A DNA stretch of 64,000 nucleotides from Sclerodactyla briareus (lineage: Eukaryota > Echinodermata > Holothuroidea > Dendrochirotida > Sclerodactylidae): the NCBI GenBank assembly GCA_026419785.1, contig JAODTK010005634.1, forward strand, positions 1-64,000, read 5' to 3'. Positions 62,120 to 64,000 of this stretch are shown here, piece by piece; position 1 is the first letter of the stretch, and every line of letters begins with the position of its first letter. The position numbers and the translations under genes are program-made. A model generated the notes under the pieces. That model did no database searches. It saw only the letters and a list, made by a program, of their open reading frames with translations, and had not been told where the DNA came from.

Positions 62120-64000
62120 GTTACTGGTAATCTTACAAGCCTGGATGGCTTAGGCTGAAAATGAAGTAGTGTATGCAGGTACATTAGTACCTTACAGGGG
62201 TGGACTCCTGTGCCTTGCATATCCCCTTGGTGGCCCTTGAGGAAGGCCTCGCACCCCCGTTTGCCCCCCCTGGCAGGGTTACATTCACTTGGGGTAGGTG
62301 GGGTACCTTGGCAGCAGTGAAGGCATTCCATGTAGGAGGAGGAAACTGATTGCTAACCGCTTGAAGGGTGGATGAGGCTCTTAAGCTTTGGTCGGCAACT
62401 CATCTAGTGTGGGTACCACGATAAGGTATCCAGTTCCTGGTCTGTAAACCGGTGACTTAAGAAGAGCATCCAGTCCTAAAAACACTGCTCCAAGAAACCC
62501 TTACAAGACAGCAACAAGTATGTATGGGTAACTTGCTGTCAGATTAATGTGAATGCCGGGCCACCCTCTCCTTCGCGGACAACACCAATTAAATTGGTGA
62601 TGATTATGAGATGTCAGATATATTGTACTCAGGTGTGTCCTTATTGTTTGCAGTCCTCTCTGTCTGTTTGTCTGTCTATATGAACACCAGACCTGGTCTT
62701 ACATTATGGAGTCAACTATCCACTCCCAAATTGCTGCATTATTGAATCACCAAATTGTTTCAATAAGTTTCAATAAACAATTTTGGTTTCCTTGAATTCA
62801 TTTATCACTTTTTTTAAGCCCTACGAGTATTACATCCTGTGCTGGTGGTTTGACGACCACAAGCATAACTTGGGAGATCGTGAACGACAAATAACATAAA
62901 TTTTGAAGAAGATAACATGTTTCCACTGTGTGCAATTTGCATTACAAGATGTAGGGCCTTACCAGGTCAAATCCGCATAAATTGTTACGTAACGGTATCC
63001 CGATTGTTGCATAGGGTCCAGGCTCAATGATACAAAATTCATCCTGGCATAAACCATTACCTTGTAGCATGCATCAGCGCTTAAAAAACACGGGGGCGGA
63101 GGGCGAATCCGCACCAGAAACGCGGAAGAACGCACTCGAAATCGCTGTGACAGGGGCGATAAAAAATGAAATATTGAGCAAATTCGCCACCGTAACATTC
63201 CCCCAATGCTCCAGATCGGAATAGGCAAGTAAGTTATAGTTCGATGGGGAAAATAGTTGGCAAATTCTCCGCCAGAAAGAACCTGCCAAAACGGACTCAA
63301 AAAAAAAAAAAATTTTATTTACAAAACATGTCCAGAGATGCGTGATACTTCCTCGTGAACAGCCAAAAAACAACGGCAATATTAAATCCCATGTTGAACA
63401 GCCGGAATGACCGGAGGTCGATATGGCATGAATCAGTATCGTATCGTGGTTACAGAGCTGGATACGATAGTAACGTATGATTATTGCAAAACCTAAAAGC
63501 GACATGAATTGACACACTTATGCACAAAATAGGCCGGATATGTCCCGATTACAAAATATTAATTATTGACATCTCTTGAAACTCTGGAACGATGTTTTGT
63601 AATTTGCCACATAGCCCACTCTCCTTTCTGATACAATAAAATTAAACATGAAACAGTACACACATCACTGTACTCATCCTACATACAAGTAGCCTAATTG
63701 CTGCCCCGATGCTGCTACGTAAAGATTGCCTCAATTTAGCTAATACTGAAGCAAAGTAACAACCTCAAAGTCATTGTAATGTGCATAAAAAATTCATTGT
63801 GGAAAGCTGGTATTTATTAATGCCACTTCCAATAAGCAAGTGAAGTGACCATATTCGTGTAGGTAACACATGAAACAGTTTCAAGTACGAGGTCAACTTT
63901 TGGAAACACAGGCTTAGAATGATAGCCTAACAACCCACTGTAGCCAATGTGAAATAACATTAGGCTTACACATCTAGTCCGTAGCGATTTTATGATATGA
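62120..64000. other. Region after last recognised exon
   Basis: No next kinase-gene exon was seen. 62340-62600 (CTTTGGTCGGCAACTCATCT, CACTGCTCCAAGAAACCC, ACAAGACAGCAAC) has the look of a dispersed repeat, which I cannot name. 63080-63225 contains a frame reading ETRKNALEIAVTGAIKNEIL; it matches no family I know and is close to an A run at 63299-63313. Confidence 0.4.

Overview
The window reads as repeat-rich animal DNA: about 40% GC background, long introns, canonical GT/AG splice sites, tRNA-derived SINEs, hAT-type DNA transposons and Helitron-like elements. The mix suggests a marine invertebrate, plausibly a deuterostome; this is inference and the species cannot be fixed. No bacterial-style genes, CRISPR arrays or rRNA genes were seen. 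There is no recognisable reverse transcriptase or LTR pair.

One host gene is recognisable. Seven plus-strand exons (8470-8692, 25985-26121, 37252-37373, 41274-41322, 53764-53791, 60049-60200, 62077-62119) encode, in order, most of a DAPK-family Ser/Thr kinase domain. They run from the glycine-rich loop and beta-3 lysine through the catalytic loop, DFG motif, APE motif and the SGASPF and HPWI regions. Exon order, splice phases and motifs agree with a single gene of at least 54 kb. The first coding exon(s) and everything after the kinase domain were not found. Several exons carry small indels that break or locally shift the frame while the codons around them stay conserved. This fits a noisy long-read assembly better than an old pseudogene, but decay is not excluded.

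The rest is intron filled with repeats. Region 1-8.4 kb has old degenerate repeats and no recognised exon. Intron 8.7-26 kb holds a 6.6 kb interval bounded by inverted arms: ~300-bp tandem units, then a GC-rich block with an array of short palindromic hairpins, then a CT-rich higher-order duplication. It also holds a ~125-bp tandem array ending in CTAG and a Helitron-like element. Intron 26-37 kb holds further ~300-bp units, a 2.6 kb Helitron-like element and a possible minus-strand exon beside it. Intron 37-41 kb carries a 1.27 kb non-autonomous hAT element with 8-bp target duplications. Intron 41-54 kb carries minisatellites, a small foldback element and two Helitron-like elements with their 5' ends facing each other. 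Region 54-64 kb has two SINEs, hAT-like CAGTGG-ended elements, a 104-G run and the last kinase exons.

The most interesting material is the Helitron-like family (four copies with A|TC starts, 3' hairpin plus CTAG or similar, and an unusual 5' terminal hairpin), the hairpin array inside a kinase intron, and the frame-shifted but phase-preserving patches of the DAPK exons.
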